A stretch of 11,204 nucleotides of DNA. Source: Eubacterium sp. (lineage in GTDB: Bacteria; Bacillota_A; Clostridia; Lachnospirales; Lachnospiraceae). Under the pieces are notes generated by a model that was not told the origin of the DNA, did not search any database, and worked only from the letters and a program-made list of their open reading frames with translations. Location of the stretch: positions 1 to 11,204 of the forward strand of contig JAMPGN010000045.1 of NCBI GenBank assembly GCA_023663915.1. The letters run 5' to 3'. The translations under genes and the position numbers were made by a program. Shown piece after piece: positions 1-6,282 of this stretch (position 1 is its first letter; each line of letters begins with the position of its first letter).

Positions 1-99
1 CACAAGAGAACTTTTTGTGCAATCTGCCTTCACAACTTATACGATAGACCTTTTGTCACCTGAATCCTATAGAATAAAAAGGGAGCTGACATTCAGGAA

Positions 100-909
100 A
101 TGAACGCGAAGTTTGAAAATAATCCTGTTAAAATTGTAATATGCGACGATGATCGCGCTGTGCAGGAAATTATGTGTAAGAAGGTTTGCAGGATATGCGC
201 GGATGCACAAACCGCATGTCAGATATCAGGTTGTGATTCCGGTGAGGAAGTGCTTTTGCAGGAAGAGTCGCCGGATATTCTTTTTCTGGATATCCAGATG
301 CCTGGAAGAAACGGTATGGAGATTGCAGGTGAGCTGCGTCGAAAAAATCATGATACAATACTGATATTTGTGACAGCACTGTCAGAATATGTGTATGAGG
401 CGTTCGATGTGGACGCTTTTCATTATCTGGTGAAGCCTTTTGGCGATGATAAATTAAGGGAAGTGCTGGTCAAGGCACTGCGGCAGTATGAGGAACAGCA
501 AAGAAACGTCTCGCTGCGGCGGTCGGAATGCGCCCGGACAGGCATGGAGGAAAGGAAGGCAGAAAGCCGGATGCGGAATCCGGCAGCAATCCTCGTGAAA
601 AGAGGCGGCATATCGACGAAAGTGCTTCTTGAGGATATCATTTATGCAGAAGTGTTCAACCGCAAAGTCATGCTACACACGACGGGCGGCGACATCGAGT
701 ATTATGGGAAACTGACAGACTTGTCAGAACAAGCCGGAGAGAACTTTTACCGGACGCACCGCGCCTATCTGGTGAATTTCAGATATGTGGAAAAGTACGA
801 TGCAGATACCGTCTGGCTGGAACGGGGCAAGGCGTTGATTTCCAAGAAACAATATGCGGGATTCGTGCGCCAATACATGAAGTATCTTAACAGGAAAAGA
901 GGCGGATAA
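100..909 (+). CDS. LytTR-family response regulator (AgrA/LytR type)
   Basis: A 269-residue DNA-binding response regulator, probably phosphorylated by the kinase encoded just downstream. The receiver domain spans residues 11-128. It has the acidic cluster D16-D18, the likely phospho-acceptor D64 in LFLDIQMPG, the switch residue T92 and the conserved K112 in VKPF. A charged linker (about 130-160) leads to a LytTR DNA-binding domain (about 162-265) with the family signature FYRTHRAYLVN at 217-226 and nearby residues. The start at 100 is the only suitable one, since an in-frame stop lies about 30 bases upstream. AGGAA touches the ATG and GGGAG lies 14 bases upstream, so the ribosome binding site is not ideal. 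I see only weak promoter-like boxes in bases 1-99. The target genes cannot be read from the window. Family assignment is secure; the regulated process is unknown. Confidence 0.93.
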   Translation: MNAKFENNPVKIVICDDDRAVQEIMCKKVCRICADAQTACQISGCDSGEEVLLQEESPDILFLDIQMPGRNGMEIAGELRRKNHDTILIFVTALSEYVYEAFDVDAFHYLVKPFGDDKLREVLVKALRQYEEQQRNVSLRRSECARTGMEERKAESRMRNPAAILVKRGGISTKVLLEDIIYAEVFNRKVMLHTTGGDIEYYGKLTDLSEQAGENFYRTHRAYLVNFRYVEKYDADTVWLERGKALISKKQYAGFVRQYMKYLNRKRGG

Positions 910-2391
910 GTGGAGCAGATCGAGATTTATTATGAGATTCACCGTGCGGTTTATAATAGCTGCACGACATTGCTTGTCGCCTGCTGTTTCGTGATGTGGA
1001 TTAAGCCCTTTATGGCGGAGCATGTGAAAGTGTGGCATGTCGGTGCAGTGTATGCCATGGTGATGTTTGCAGGGGATTTTCTGCCGGTCTATTTTGAGCC
1101 AATGGTTGTATATGGTGTGGCGATGTTTGCGGCATTCCTTGCGATGAGGCGGCGCGACGGGGAGTATGTTTCTCAGAAGCTTTTTCTTGCGGTCACGTTT
1201 TTCTGCATCCGCTGGCAGGCGTGGCGGGTGGTCTCCTTTATCGGCAACGAAAGGCTTTTGCTGGAAGTATATTTGTTTCCGGCAAAGGATGAGAGGTTCT
1301 GGTTTGGGCTGACGGTGGTTGATTCATTGATTGATGGTTTACTTGGATTTTTGCTTATGTACGGTGAAGTCCGGTGTCTTCTGTGGTCTTACGGCTGCCG
1401 GAAGGAGCGGATGAGCGGCAAAGAATTTTTGCTGTTGCTTACGCCTTCTGCGTCAAGCGTGTTCTTCTATGGCATGTTCCGATATTATAATTATGTATAC
1501 GAGCGGGACGCGGGGAAGAGTCCGTTTGATTTGTATGGCGCCTATGACCTTTTTATGCTGGTCAGCGCCGTGTTTAGTTTTGTAACGATCTTTGTGATGA
1601 CGTATGTGTACCGCCAGTGGATGAACGAACAGGAAGAGGACAAGCGGAAGGAAGTGTATGCAAGGCAGGTTCAGGATCTGGAAAATCATATTGCGGAGGT
1701 GGAAAGGCTCTACCGGAACATGCGCAGACTGCGCCATGATATGGGAAACTGTCTCATGACGTTAGAACAGTTGTACGCACGGGGAGAGTATGAAGAGGCG
1801 GAGAGATATGCGGATGCGCTGAAACGTGAAATTGAGGAAAATTCTTCGGATGTGGCAAGCGGCAATCCGGTGACGGATGTGATCCTTTCCGGCAAAAAGA
1901 GGGAGATGGAAGAAAAAGATATTGCTTTTACATGTGATTTCCATTATCCAAAGAGTGGAACGGTCAATGCCTTTGATGTCAGCATTATCCTCAATAATGC
2001 GCTGGATAACGCCATGGAGGCGGTGGAGGTGGAGCGGACGGCAGGTGATTTCGTGGATATTGCAAAAAATGACAGTTATGTCATAAAGTCTGACGGGGCG
2101 GACTCGCAAGCTGGGCGTATGGGAAGTGTGCCGCATATAGCACTGTCGTCCTGCCTTATGAAAAATATGTATATTATCGAAGTAACCAACAGCTATGCGG
2201 GTGAGCTTATGATTGATGCGTCAAGCGGTCTGCCCATCTCTTCCAAAGCCGGCGATGGCCACGGGTTCGGGCTTGCCAATATCCGCCACACGGCGCGAAA
2301 ATATTACGGGGACATTGAGTTTGGCAAGGAGGTGTGCGAAGGGGAGGAACGTTTTGTTTTGCGGGTGATGATGCAGCTTGTGCAGAATTAG
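910..2391 (+). CDS. GHKL-domain sensor histidine kinase (AgrC-like)
   Basis: A 493-residue membrane sensor kinase, the likely partner of the LytTR regulator whose stop codon it directly follows. I chose GTG at 910 because an AAGAGGCGG ribosome binding site sits just upstream and the first membrane helix follows soon after. The N-terminal half has about six or seven hydrophobic segments (roughly 16-34, 41-62, 65-80, 89-112, 130-152, 172-190, 212-236). A coiled-coil stretch then leads to the dimerisation and phosphorylation region, with H276 in RRLRHDMGN. The ATPase domain has an N-box (LNNALDNAMEA, 361-371) and a G-box (DGHGFGLANI, 449-458). Between them, about residues 375-408 appear to be extra compared with typical family members. 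Similar kinases sense peptides in agr-type systems, but no AgrB or ordinary AgrD is visible here, so the signal is unknown. Confidence 0.92.
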   Translation: MEQIEIYYEIHRAVYNSCTTLLVACCFVMWIKPFMAEHVKVWHVGAVYAMVMFAGDFLPVYFEPMVVYGVAMFAAFLAMRRRDGEYVSQKLFLAVTFFCIRWQAWRVVSFIGNERLLLEVYLFPAKDERFWFGLTVVDSLIDGLLGFLLMYGEVRCLLWSYGCRKERMSGKEFLLLLTPSASSVFFYGMFRYYNYVYERDAGKSPFDLYGAYDLFMLVSAVFSFVTIFVMTYVYRQWMNEQEEDKRKEVYARQVQDLENHIAEVERLYRNMRRLRHDMGNCLMTLEQLYARGEYEEAERYADALKREIEENSSDVASGNPVTDVILSGKKREMEEKDIAFTCDFHYPKSGTVNAFDVSIILNNALDNAMEAVEVERTAGDFVDIAKNDSYVIKSDGADSQAGRMGSVPHIALSSCLMKNMYIIEVTNSYAGELMIDASSGLPISSKAGDGHGFGLANIRHTARKYYGDIEFGKEVCEGEERFVLRVMMQLVQN

Positions 2392-2451
2392 GGATGGCAA
2401 GCCATGATATTGGTGAAATAGTAGTAATGAAATTATGATAGATGGCTAATG

Positions 2452-2468
2452 CAGCAATCGATTTGCTG
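2452..2468. repeat. Small hairpin after the kinase gene
   Basis: CAGCAA and TTGCTG form a perfect 6-bp stem with a 5-base loop, nine bases before the much longer stem-loop at 2477. It has no T-run of its own. It may help to stabilise the 3' end of the kinase mRNA. Confidence 0.35.
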
Positions 2469-2476
2469 ACATTAAA

Positions 2477-2516
2477 AAACAATAAGATCCGGTATAACTA
2501 CCAGATCTTATTGTTT
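2477..2516. terminator. Putative bidirectional terminator stem-loop
   Basis: Arms 2477-2494 and 2499-2516 pair over 18 positions with one mismatch around a 4-base loop (TAAC). The arms begin AAACAATAAGATC and end GATCTTATTGTTT. A-rich sequence precedes it and T-rich sequence follows, so it could stop transcription of the regulator/kinase unit on the plus strand and of anything arriving on the minus strand. The stem is AT-rich and the T-run is interrupted, so efficiency is uncertain. Confidence 0.6.
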
Positions 2517-2528
2517 AATTTCCATGAT

Positions 2529-2546
2529 GTTTTGCTTTGGCAAAAC
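2529..2546. repeat. Perfect 7-bp hairpin overlapping an anti-Shine-Dalgarno arm
   Basis: GTTTTGC (2529-2535) and GCAAAAC (2540-2546) pair perfectly around the loop TTTG. Bases 2541-2546 are also part of the arm that can pair with the ribosome binding site of the small minus-strand gene, so the two structures exclude each other. Confidence 0.45.
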
Positions 2547-2562
2547 ATAGGAGTGTTAATTG

Positions 2563-2595
2563 ATAAAAAGTATTGAAATGTATGATACTTTTTAT
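2563..2595 (-). terminator. AT-rich hairpin, possible terminator of the small gene
   Basis: ATAAAAAGTAT (2563-2573) and ATACTTTTTAT (2585-2595) form a perfect 11-bp stem with an 11-base loop. On the minus strand it starts one base after the stop codon of the 13-codon frame, and its descending arm supplies a run of five T. Only one G-C pair is present, so a plain structural role is also possible. Confidence 0.4.
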
Positions 2596-2596
2596 A

Positions 2597-2638
2597 TTAG
2601 CATCCCATTTTCTCCATATCAACTCTCAAACCTGCCAT
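2597..2638 (-). CDS. Candidate 13-residue peptide gene
   Basis: On the minus strand an AGGAGGG ribosome binding site lies eight bases before an ATG that opens a short frame, MAGLRVDMEKMGC, ended by TAA. The binding site is as good as any in the window, the spacing is ideal, and a hairpin follows the stop at once. The peptide ends in cysteine and has mixed charge, with no signal sequence or membrane segment. It could be a leader peptide whose translation controls something, a small regulatory peptide, the start of a decayed longer gene, or a chance frame. I do not recognise a family. Its Shine-Dalgarno sequence can be masked by the arm at 2541-2553. It lies between the kinase and the orphan membrane gene, in the same orientation as the latter. 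Confidence 0.35.
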   Translation of the reverse strand: MAGLRVDMEKMGC

Positions 2639-2673
2639 GATTTTGCCCTCCTATGTTTTTGTAGTAGTGTTTC

Positions 2674-2688
2674 TTGATATTATATCAA
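2674..2688. promoter_or_regulatory. Perfect palindrome containing a minus-strand TATAAT
   Basis: TTGATAT and ATATCAA are arranged symmetrically around one base. Read on the minus strand the palindrome contains TATAAT, 36-50 bases upstream of the small gene's start codon. It could be a -10 box overlapped by an operator. No good -35 box is seen at the right distance. Confidence 0.35.
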
Positions 2689-2722
2689 CAAAAGTACAGC
2701 TATGTGAGAAGCACTGACTCTG

Positions 2723-2752
2723 TGATACATGCTAGTATCATTATAATACCAT
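2723..2752. promoter_or_regulatory. Second TATAAT box beside an inverted repeat
   Basis: TGATAC (2723-2728) and GTATCA (2735-2740) form an inverted repeat. It adjoins GTATCATTATAATAC (2735-2749), an imperfect palindrome with TATAAT on the minus strand. Transcription from such a box would begin within the inverted repeat, which would fit an operator, but the -35 region is weak. Confidence 0.3.
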
Positions 2753-2781
2753 AAGATTAATTGAATTACAACAAATAAATA

Positions 2782-2805
2782 AATGATTTTAGTAAAATTT
2801 TCATT
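2782..2805 (-). terminator. Weak terminator-like hairpin after the orphan membrane gene
   Basis: AATGATTTT (2782-2790) can pair with AAAA (2794-2797) and TCATT (2801-2805), with a three-base bulge. It lies 13 bases past the stop codon of the minus-strand gene and is followed on that strand by TATTTATTTG. It is very AT-rich, so termination here is uncertain. Confidence 0.3.
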
Positions 2806-2818
2806 GATTAAGTTTATT

Positions 2819-4000
2819 TCAAGCTGTTTGGCTGTGCTGCCCCATTTCATTATTTTGGTTTATGATGTTGTCAGATGAGTTGCTTGGCGTTGGTGGAGAC
2901 AACACGAATGTAATACCATCGCCGGGAAGTATCCAATTATCTATTTTAACCAGAATGGAGCCTTTGTTATGTCGTGTTATAATTGGTTTCTTTTGATTAT
3001 TTTCATTATTATCAAAATCTTTAAAAACAAAGACATCTTCCATAACTTCAAATTCATCAGGATTATATGTGAATAAAAAAGTTGTATTTTTGCATGGATA
3101 GTATAATCTGAAGGAAAATGACATATCATCATCTTTGACGATGGAAAGCATTTCGCTTTGTACGTTATACTTATAGTCCCAATTGTCGCTTCTTGTGTTT
3201 TCGATTCTTTTTTTAGCCGAATCATTTAATGTATATTTACATCGTTTACCATAGACCTCATCGTTGGTAGCGCTTTCTGTAATAGAGTAATCAGCATCAG
3301 TGAATTCGATGGAATTTATAGTTAATTTGATGTTTGCTTCAAGAGCATTTGTGCAGCTTGTCTTGCATTTTACACCGAATTCATTATTTCTTGCAATATC
3401 AAAATCCTTTTGTGATTCACAATTAATGATATAATCTTTATATATAGTTTTATGAATTTCATTTCCTACCTTGTGACATGAAACATCGAGTGTAAATTCT
3501 TCATAATATGCCTGCCTGGCGAGTGATAAAACTTCCTCTTGAACAAAGTCATAAAGATTGTTTTCTGTATTTTGGTGCAATAACTCTTTTTCAAGCCTGC
3601 GTGCCAAAGACTTTTTTTGTTCATCGGAGATATGATCGGTAAAATTATAATCAATAATTACATCTTTGATTTTATTTTGTACATAATTTACAAAATCAAA
3701 ATAGCTATATAAAGCAGTTCCGGCGCCTATAGTGATCAAAGTAGTGCCGGCGCACATCAGTAGTTGGTCTAAAATATCTTTCAGTTTGTTTTTTAAATAT
3801 AAGTCAGGCGCTGGATGATAGCAAACATTAAGGATAATTGAAGTAAGAATGATAATGATTCCAATGCTGATAATTATCATTCCGATAGATAGTATATTTC
3901 TTTCAGAATTCATTTTGACAGATGCTTTGTTTACCGTAGTTTGATTCTTTTCGGATGTTTTTCTTATATTTCTGATTTCTTTAGTTTTATCAACAGACAT
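2819..4000 (-). CDS. Orphan two-helix membrane protein, unknown function
   Basis: A 393-residue protein I do not recognise. A charged N-terminal tail (1-34) is followed by two hydrophobic helices (about 36-60 and 79-100). A long soluble region of about 290 residues, predicted to be cytosolic if the tail is inside, follows. It begins with a helical part (105-170, including DEQKKSLARRLEKEL) and continues as a beta-strand-rich part with several cysteines (C175, C194, C212, C216, C254, C303). It ends in a strand-rich segment (VFVFKDF to WILPGDGITFVL) and a polar tail. The start is supported by AAAGGAG ten bases upstream. The gene is visibly more AT-rich than its neighbours and stands alone, which suggests transfer. 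Two helices plus a soluble beta domain recalls membrane effectors and sensors of some anti-phage systems, but no partner enzyme is adjacent, so I leave it unnamed. Confidence 0.8.
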   Translation of the reverse strand: MSVDKTKEIRNIRKTSEKNQTTVNKASVKMNSERNILSIGMIIISIGIIIILTSIILNVCYHPAPDLYLKNKLKDILDQLLMCAGTTLITIGAGTALYSYFDFVNYVQNKIKDVIIDYNFTDHISDEQKKSLARRLEKELLHQNTENNLYDFVQEEVLSLARQAYYEEFTLDVSCHKVGNEIHKTIYKDYIINCESQKDFDIARNNEFGVKCKTSCTNALEANIKLTINSIEFTDADYSITESATNDEVYGKRCKYTLNDSAKKRIENTRSDNWDYKYNVQSEMLSIVKDDDMSFSFRLYYPCKNTTFLFTYNPDEFEVMEDVFVFKDFDNNENNQKKPIITRHNKGSILVKIDNWILPGDGITFVLSPPTPSNSSDNIINQNNEMGQHSQTA

Positions 4001-4311
4001 GACACAAAATCTCCTTTAGATGTAGTTTATCATTTATTTTGACAAAAAGCCATATGTAATAAAAGAAAATTAACTATACTTTACGTTTTTTTCTGTGCAT
4101 TTAGAGTATATAGGCCACATTCACAACGAATAAACACCCTTCCGCAACATTTCGCTTTAATTATCCATACGATCGGACGAAATAAAAATCAAAGGAACAG
4201 TTTTCCACGATAGGAATGCTATAGGACAAACCATAAGGCATATCTATATGGCATACCAAGCGGTGCAGAGAGGAAAACAGGTACAAAATAAGTGAAAGGC
4301 ACAGCCTTAGA
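4001..4311. other. Divergent intergenic region
   Basis: This spacer of about 310 bases lies between the divergent membrane-protein gene and the FlxA-like gene. Besides the AAAGGAG ribosome binding site of the minus-strand gene (4010-4016), I see no gene, convincing promoter or strong repeat. It is AT-rich near the minus-strand gene. CGATAG at 4208-4213 resembles part of a flagellar sigma-factor -10 box but lacks a properly spaced partner. Confidence 0.5.
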
Positions 4312-4313
4312 AT

Positions 4314-4318
4314 GGAGG
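4314..4318 (+). promoter_or_regulatory. Ribosome binding site deciding the FlxA-like start
   Basis: GGAGG lies five bases before the ATG at 4324. An earlier in-frame ATG at 4312 overlaps this site and has no binding site of its own, so translation should begin at 4324. Confidence 0.75.
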
Positions 4319-4323
4319 ACAGT

Positions 4324-5217
4324 ATGATAATAAGCGGAGTGAGCGGTTCAGGCATACAGCCTGGCGCAATGGAGATGGGAGCAGAAGGACAGGCGGACGC
4401 GGTCAGTAAGGATCTGCAGAAGCAGATAGAACAACTACAGAAACAAATGAAAGAGCTTTCCGCAAATCAGGAGATGCCGATGGAGGTGAAGATGAAGAAA
4501 CGACAGGAACTCCAGAAGCAGATCAGTGATCTGGAAGTACAGCTCCGCCAGCATCAGATGGAAGTCAAACGGGAAGCCGCCATGAAGAAACGCGAGGAGA
4601 AGGGTTCCATGGATGATCTGTTAGGGACAAAGAAACAAGGCAGACAGGGCGACAGCCAAGGAAGCGGAATGTCGGCAGGCAGTATGGAAGCGTTGATTTC
4701 TGCGGATACATCCATGAAGCAGGCAGGCGTGCACGGCAGTACTGCAAAGAAGATGGAAGGCAGGGCAAATGTTCTGGAAACAGAGATTCAGCTTGACAGG
4801 GGCAGAGGCGGCAGCAGCAATGCTGATTTCAAGGAAGAGGAACTCGCCCGTATCAAAGAGACCGCGCAGCAGGCGACCGCTTCCCAGATGGAATCGCTGG
4901 CACAGGCGAGCGAGGCAGCACAGAACGCAGCGGCAGCCGACAAGGACCAGAAAGCTGGCAATGCCAAGACAGGAGGCAAGGATCAGAAAGACGGCAACAC
5001 CAAGGCAGCCGGCGAGGAACTGAAAGACGATGATGTCAATACAGCTAACAAAGCACAGAAAACAGCCGGTACGGAAGAAGACCAGAAACTGGCGGACGCA
5101 GTGGCGCAAAAAGACCGTGACGAAGATCAGGATGAGTCGAAACAGGGGACTTTTGACATACAAATGCCGGGTGTGCCGTTGAGCCGCGGCTATCAACCGG
5201 TGGATGTCAGGTTGTAG
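4324..5217 (+). CDS. FlxA-like coiled-coil protein with low-complexity tail
   Basis: A 297-residue soluble protein. Residues 24-92 are a strong coiled coil (DLQKQIEQLQKQMKEL, then QELQKQISDLEVQLRQ) with the layout of the FlxA-like family: two helices joined by a turn at SANQEMPMEV. The role of that family is poorly known; in enterobacteria flxA belongs to the flagellar regulon, and similar proteins are common in Clostridia. The rest is hydrophilic and probably disordered: glycine/serine-rich to about 165, a second helix of Q, A and E (168-205), and degenerate repeats around DQK, GN/GG and K (207-255). A short conserved-looking end follows (FDIQMPGVPLSRGYQPVDVRL, 277-297). No signal peptide or membrane segment is seen. 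The start rests on the GGAGG at 4314. The TraX gene follows after 44 bases in the same direction. Confidence 0.7.
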   Translation: MIISGVSGSGIQPGAMEMGAEGQADAVSKDLQKQIEQLQKQMKELSANQEMPMEVKMKKRQELQKQISDLEVQLRQHQMEVKREAAMKKREEKGSMDDLLGTKKQGRQGDSQGSGMSAGSMEALISADTSMKQAGVHGSTAKKMEGRANVLETEIQLDRGRGGSSNADFKEEELARIKETAQQATASQMESLAQASEAAQNAAAADKDQKAGNAKTGGKDQKDGNTKAAGEELKDDDVNTANKAQKTAGTEEDQKLADAVAQKDRDEDQDESKQGTFDIQMPGVPLSRGYQPVDVRL

Positions 5218-5261
5218 GATTTACCTTTTGATGTTTTTGTAGTAGGATAGAAGAAAGGCAA

Positions 5262-6170
5262 ATGCAGGGAACATATTGCAAAGCATCGTTAGGTTTGGCG
5301 TGTCATATGAAAAGAATTTCACTAAGCAGTGCAGTATTAAAAAATATAGCATATCTGACTATGTTGACAGACCACTTTTTTGCCGTTGTATTTACAGAAA
5401 TGATACAACGGCATTCTTTAGCGGGATACGGGACGGATCTGCTTAACCACTGGTATCAGGCAGGAAGGGCAGTCGGGCGGATGTCGTTCATTCTCTTCTG
5501 CTTTCTGGCGGTGGAGAGTTTTGTGCATACGCACAGCAGAAGAAACTATCTGCTCCGACTGGGAGGATTCGCATTTGTGTCGGAAGTCCCTTTTGATCTT
5601 GCTTTTTCCGGCAAAGTAATTGACCCAAATAGTCAAAATGTCTATTTTACATTATTTATCGGAATCTTTGTCTTGGCTGTGTGGGAATGGGCAGGCAAAA
5701 GTGCGCATAGGCTGAAAACGTGCGGGGATGAAAGAGGAAGAAAAAGCGGCGTGCAAGGCAGGGACATGTGCAGGATTCTCTGCATCGCTGTGTTTGAAAC
5801 CTTACGGTTTGGCGTTGTGCCGCTCGGCGGCATGATAGCGTACTGTCTGCGCACAGACTACCGCTACATGGGCGTGTTTCTCATTTTTACGCTTTATCTG
5901 TTTCGTGAAAAACAAACTGCTGTGAAGATAGCGGCGGCAGGGTGTGTGATGCTTTTCGGGACATGGAGCGCGAACTGCCTGCGGTATCTGGATCTGTATT
6001 CCGCAGAATATCTGTTCCGCTTTTCGATGCGTGAGATGTACGGACTGTTTGCATTTGTTCCGATCTGCCTGTATGATGGAAGGAAGGGAAAACAGCTTCC
6101 GAAAGCTGTCTATTATGGTTTCTATCCGGTGCATCTGTTGTTGCTGCACGGCATAGCGCGGTTAATTTGA
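5262..6170 (+). CDS. TraX-family membrane protein
   Basis: A 302-residue polytopic membrane protein of the TraX family. In F plasmids TraX acetylates the N-terminus of pilin; chromosomal members in Firmicutes are mostly uncharacterised and may be acyltransferases in the membrane. Family hallmarks are the opening helix LKNIAYLTMLTDH (26-38), RMSFILFCFLAVESF (73-87), FAFVSEVPFDLAF (103-115), the N-V-Y-F-T-L-F segment (126-132) and the closing YYGFYPVHLLLLHG (284-297). About eight hydrophobic segments are separated by a charged loop at 146-170. ATG at 5262 has an AGAAAGG ribosome binding site close by. ATG at 5307 is the usual family start position and would give 287 residues, but its upstream sequence is poorer. 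There are no conjugation genes nearby, so a role in pili is unlikely. Confidence 0.85.
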   Translation: MQGTYCKASLGLACHMKRISLSSAVLKNIAYLTMLTDHFFAVVFTEMIQRHSLAGYGTDLLNHWYQAGRAVGRMSFILFCFLAVESFVHTHSRRNYLLRLGGFAFVSEVPFDLAFSGKVIDPNSQNVYFTLFIGIFVLAVWEWAGKSAHRLKTCGDERGRKSGVQGRDMCRILCIAVFETLRFGVVPLGGMIAYCLRTDYRYMGVFLIFTLYLFREKQTAVKIAAAGCVMLFGTWSANCLRYLDLYSAEYLFRFSMREMYGLFAFVPICLYDGRKGKQLPKAVYYGFYPVHLLLLHGIARLI

Positions 6171-6183
6171 TTCCGGCGAAAGG

Positions 6184-6219
6184 CACAGAATGAGTGCATA
6201 ATTGCGATAGGATTCTGTG
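6184..6219. repeat. Hairpin after the TraX-family gene
   Basis: CACAGAAT (6184-6191) and ATTCTGTG (6212-6219) are a perfect 8-bp inverted repeat around a 20-base loop with a tiny inner stem. It is 13 bases after the TraX stop. No T-run follows, so it looks more like an mRNA processing or stabilising element than a terminator. Confidence 0.4.
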
Positions 6220-6282
6220 GAGCAGTGAAAAGAAAAACAAGGTGCGGAATGCATCGGAGTTTAAGGGAGTAAGAATAAATAT

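Larger units (their letters stand above)
2541..2661. repeat. Long-range inverted repeat enclosing the small minus-strand gene
   Basis: CAAAACATAGGAG at 2541-2553 is the inverse of CTCCTATGTTTTTG at 2648-2661. There are 12 perfect pairs, then a one-base bulge and one more pair. On minus-strand RNA the upstream arm includes the AGGAG of the ribosome binding site of the 13-codon frame, so this stem would block its translation. The arrangement also resembles the ends of a small non-autonomous element, but no clear target duplication is visible. Confidence 0.5.
2392..2818. other. AT-rich intergenic region with several inverted repeats
   Basis: This stretch between two converging transcription units (kinase and orphan membrane protein) has no long gene. 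It holds a small hairpin at 2452-2468, a long stem-loop at 2477-2516, nested inverted repeats at 2529-2661, a candidate 13-codon gene on the minus strand, and palindromic TATAAT boxes at 2674-2752. These parts are listed separately. A second very weak plus-strand frame (TTG start at 2560) was rejected. Confidence 0.6.

Noticed and set aside
2560..2640. Plus-strand 26-codon frame with TTG start after AGGAG
   Set aside because: The start codon is poor, the frame is largely the antisense of the better 13-codon frame, and its AGGAG is explained by the inverted repeat.
2392..2818. CRISPR array or insertion sequence remnant
   Set aside because: There are inverted repeats but no regularly spaced direct repeats, no transposase fragment and no clear target duplication.
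2819..4000. CBASS or other named anti-phage effector assignment
   Set aside because: Topology alone is suggestive, but no CD-NTase or other required partner is present and I recognise no diagnostic motif.
4170..4215. Flagellar sigma-factor promoter before the FlxA-like gene
   Set aside because: CGATAG at 4208 is present, but no TAAA-type box lies at the required distance.
4312..4323. Earlier ATG for the FlxA-like gene
   Set aside because: The ATG overlaps the GGAGG ribosome binding site that serves the ATG at 4324 and has no site of its own.
4621..5196. Cysteine-rich minus-strand frame of 191 codons
   Set aside because: It is the antisense of the low-complexity FlxA-like coding region, and its odd composition follows from that.
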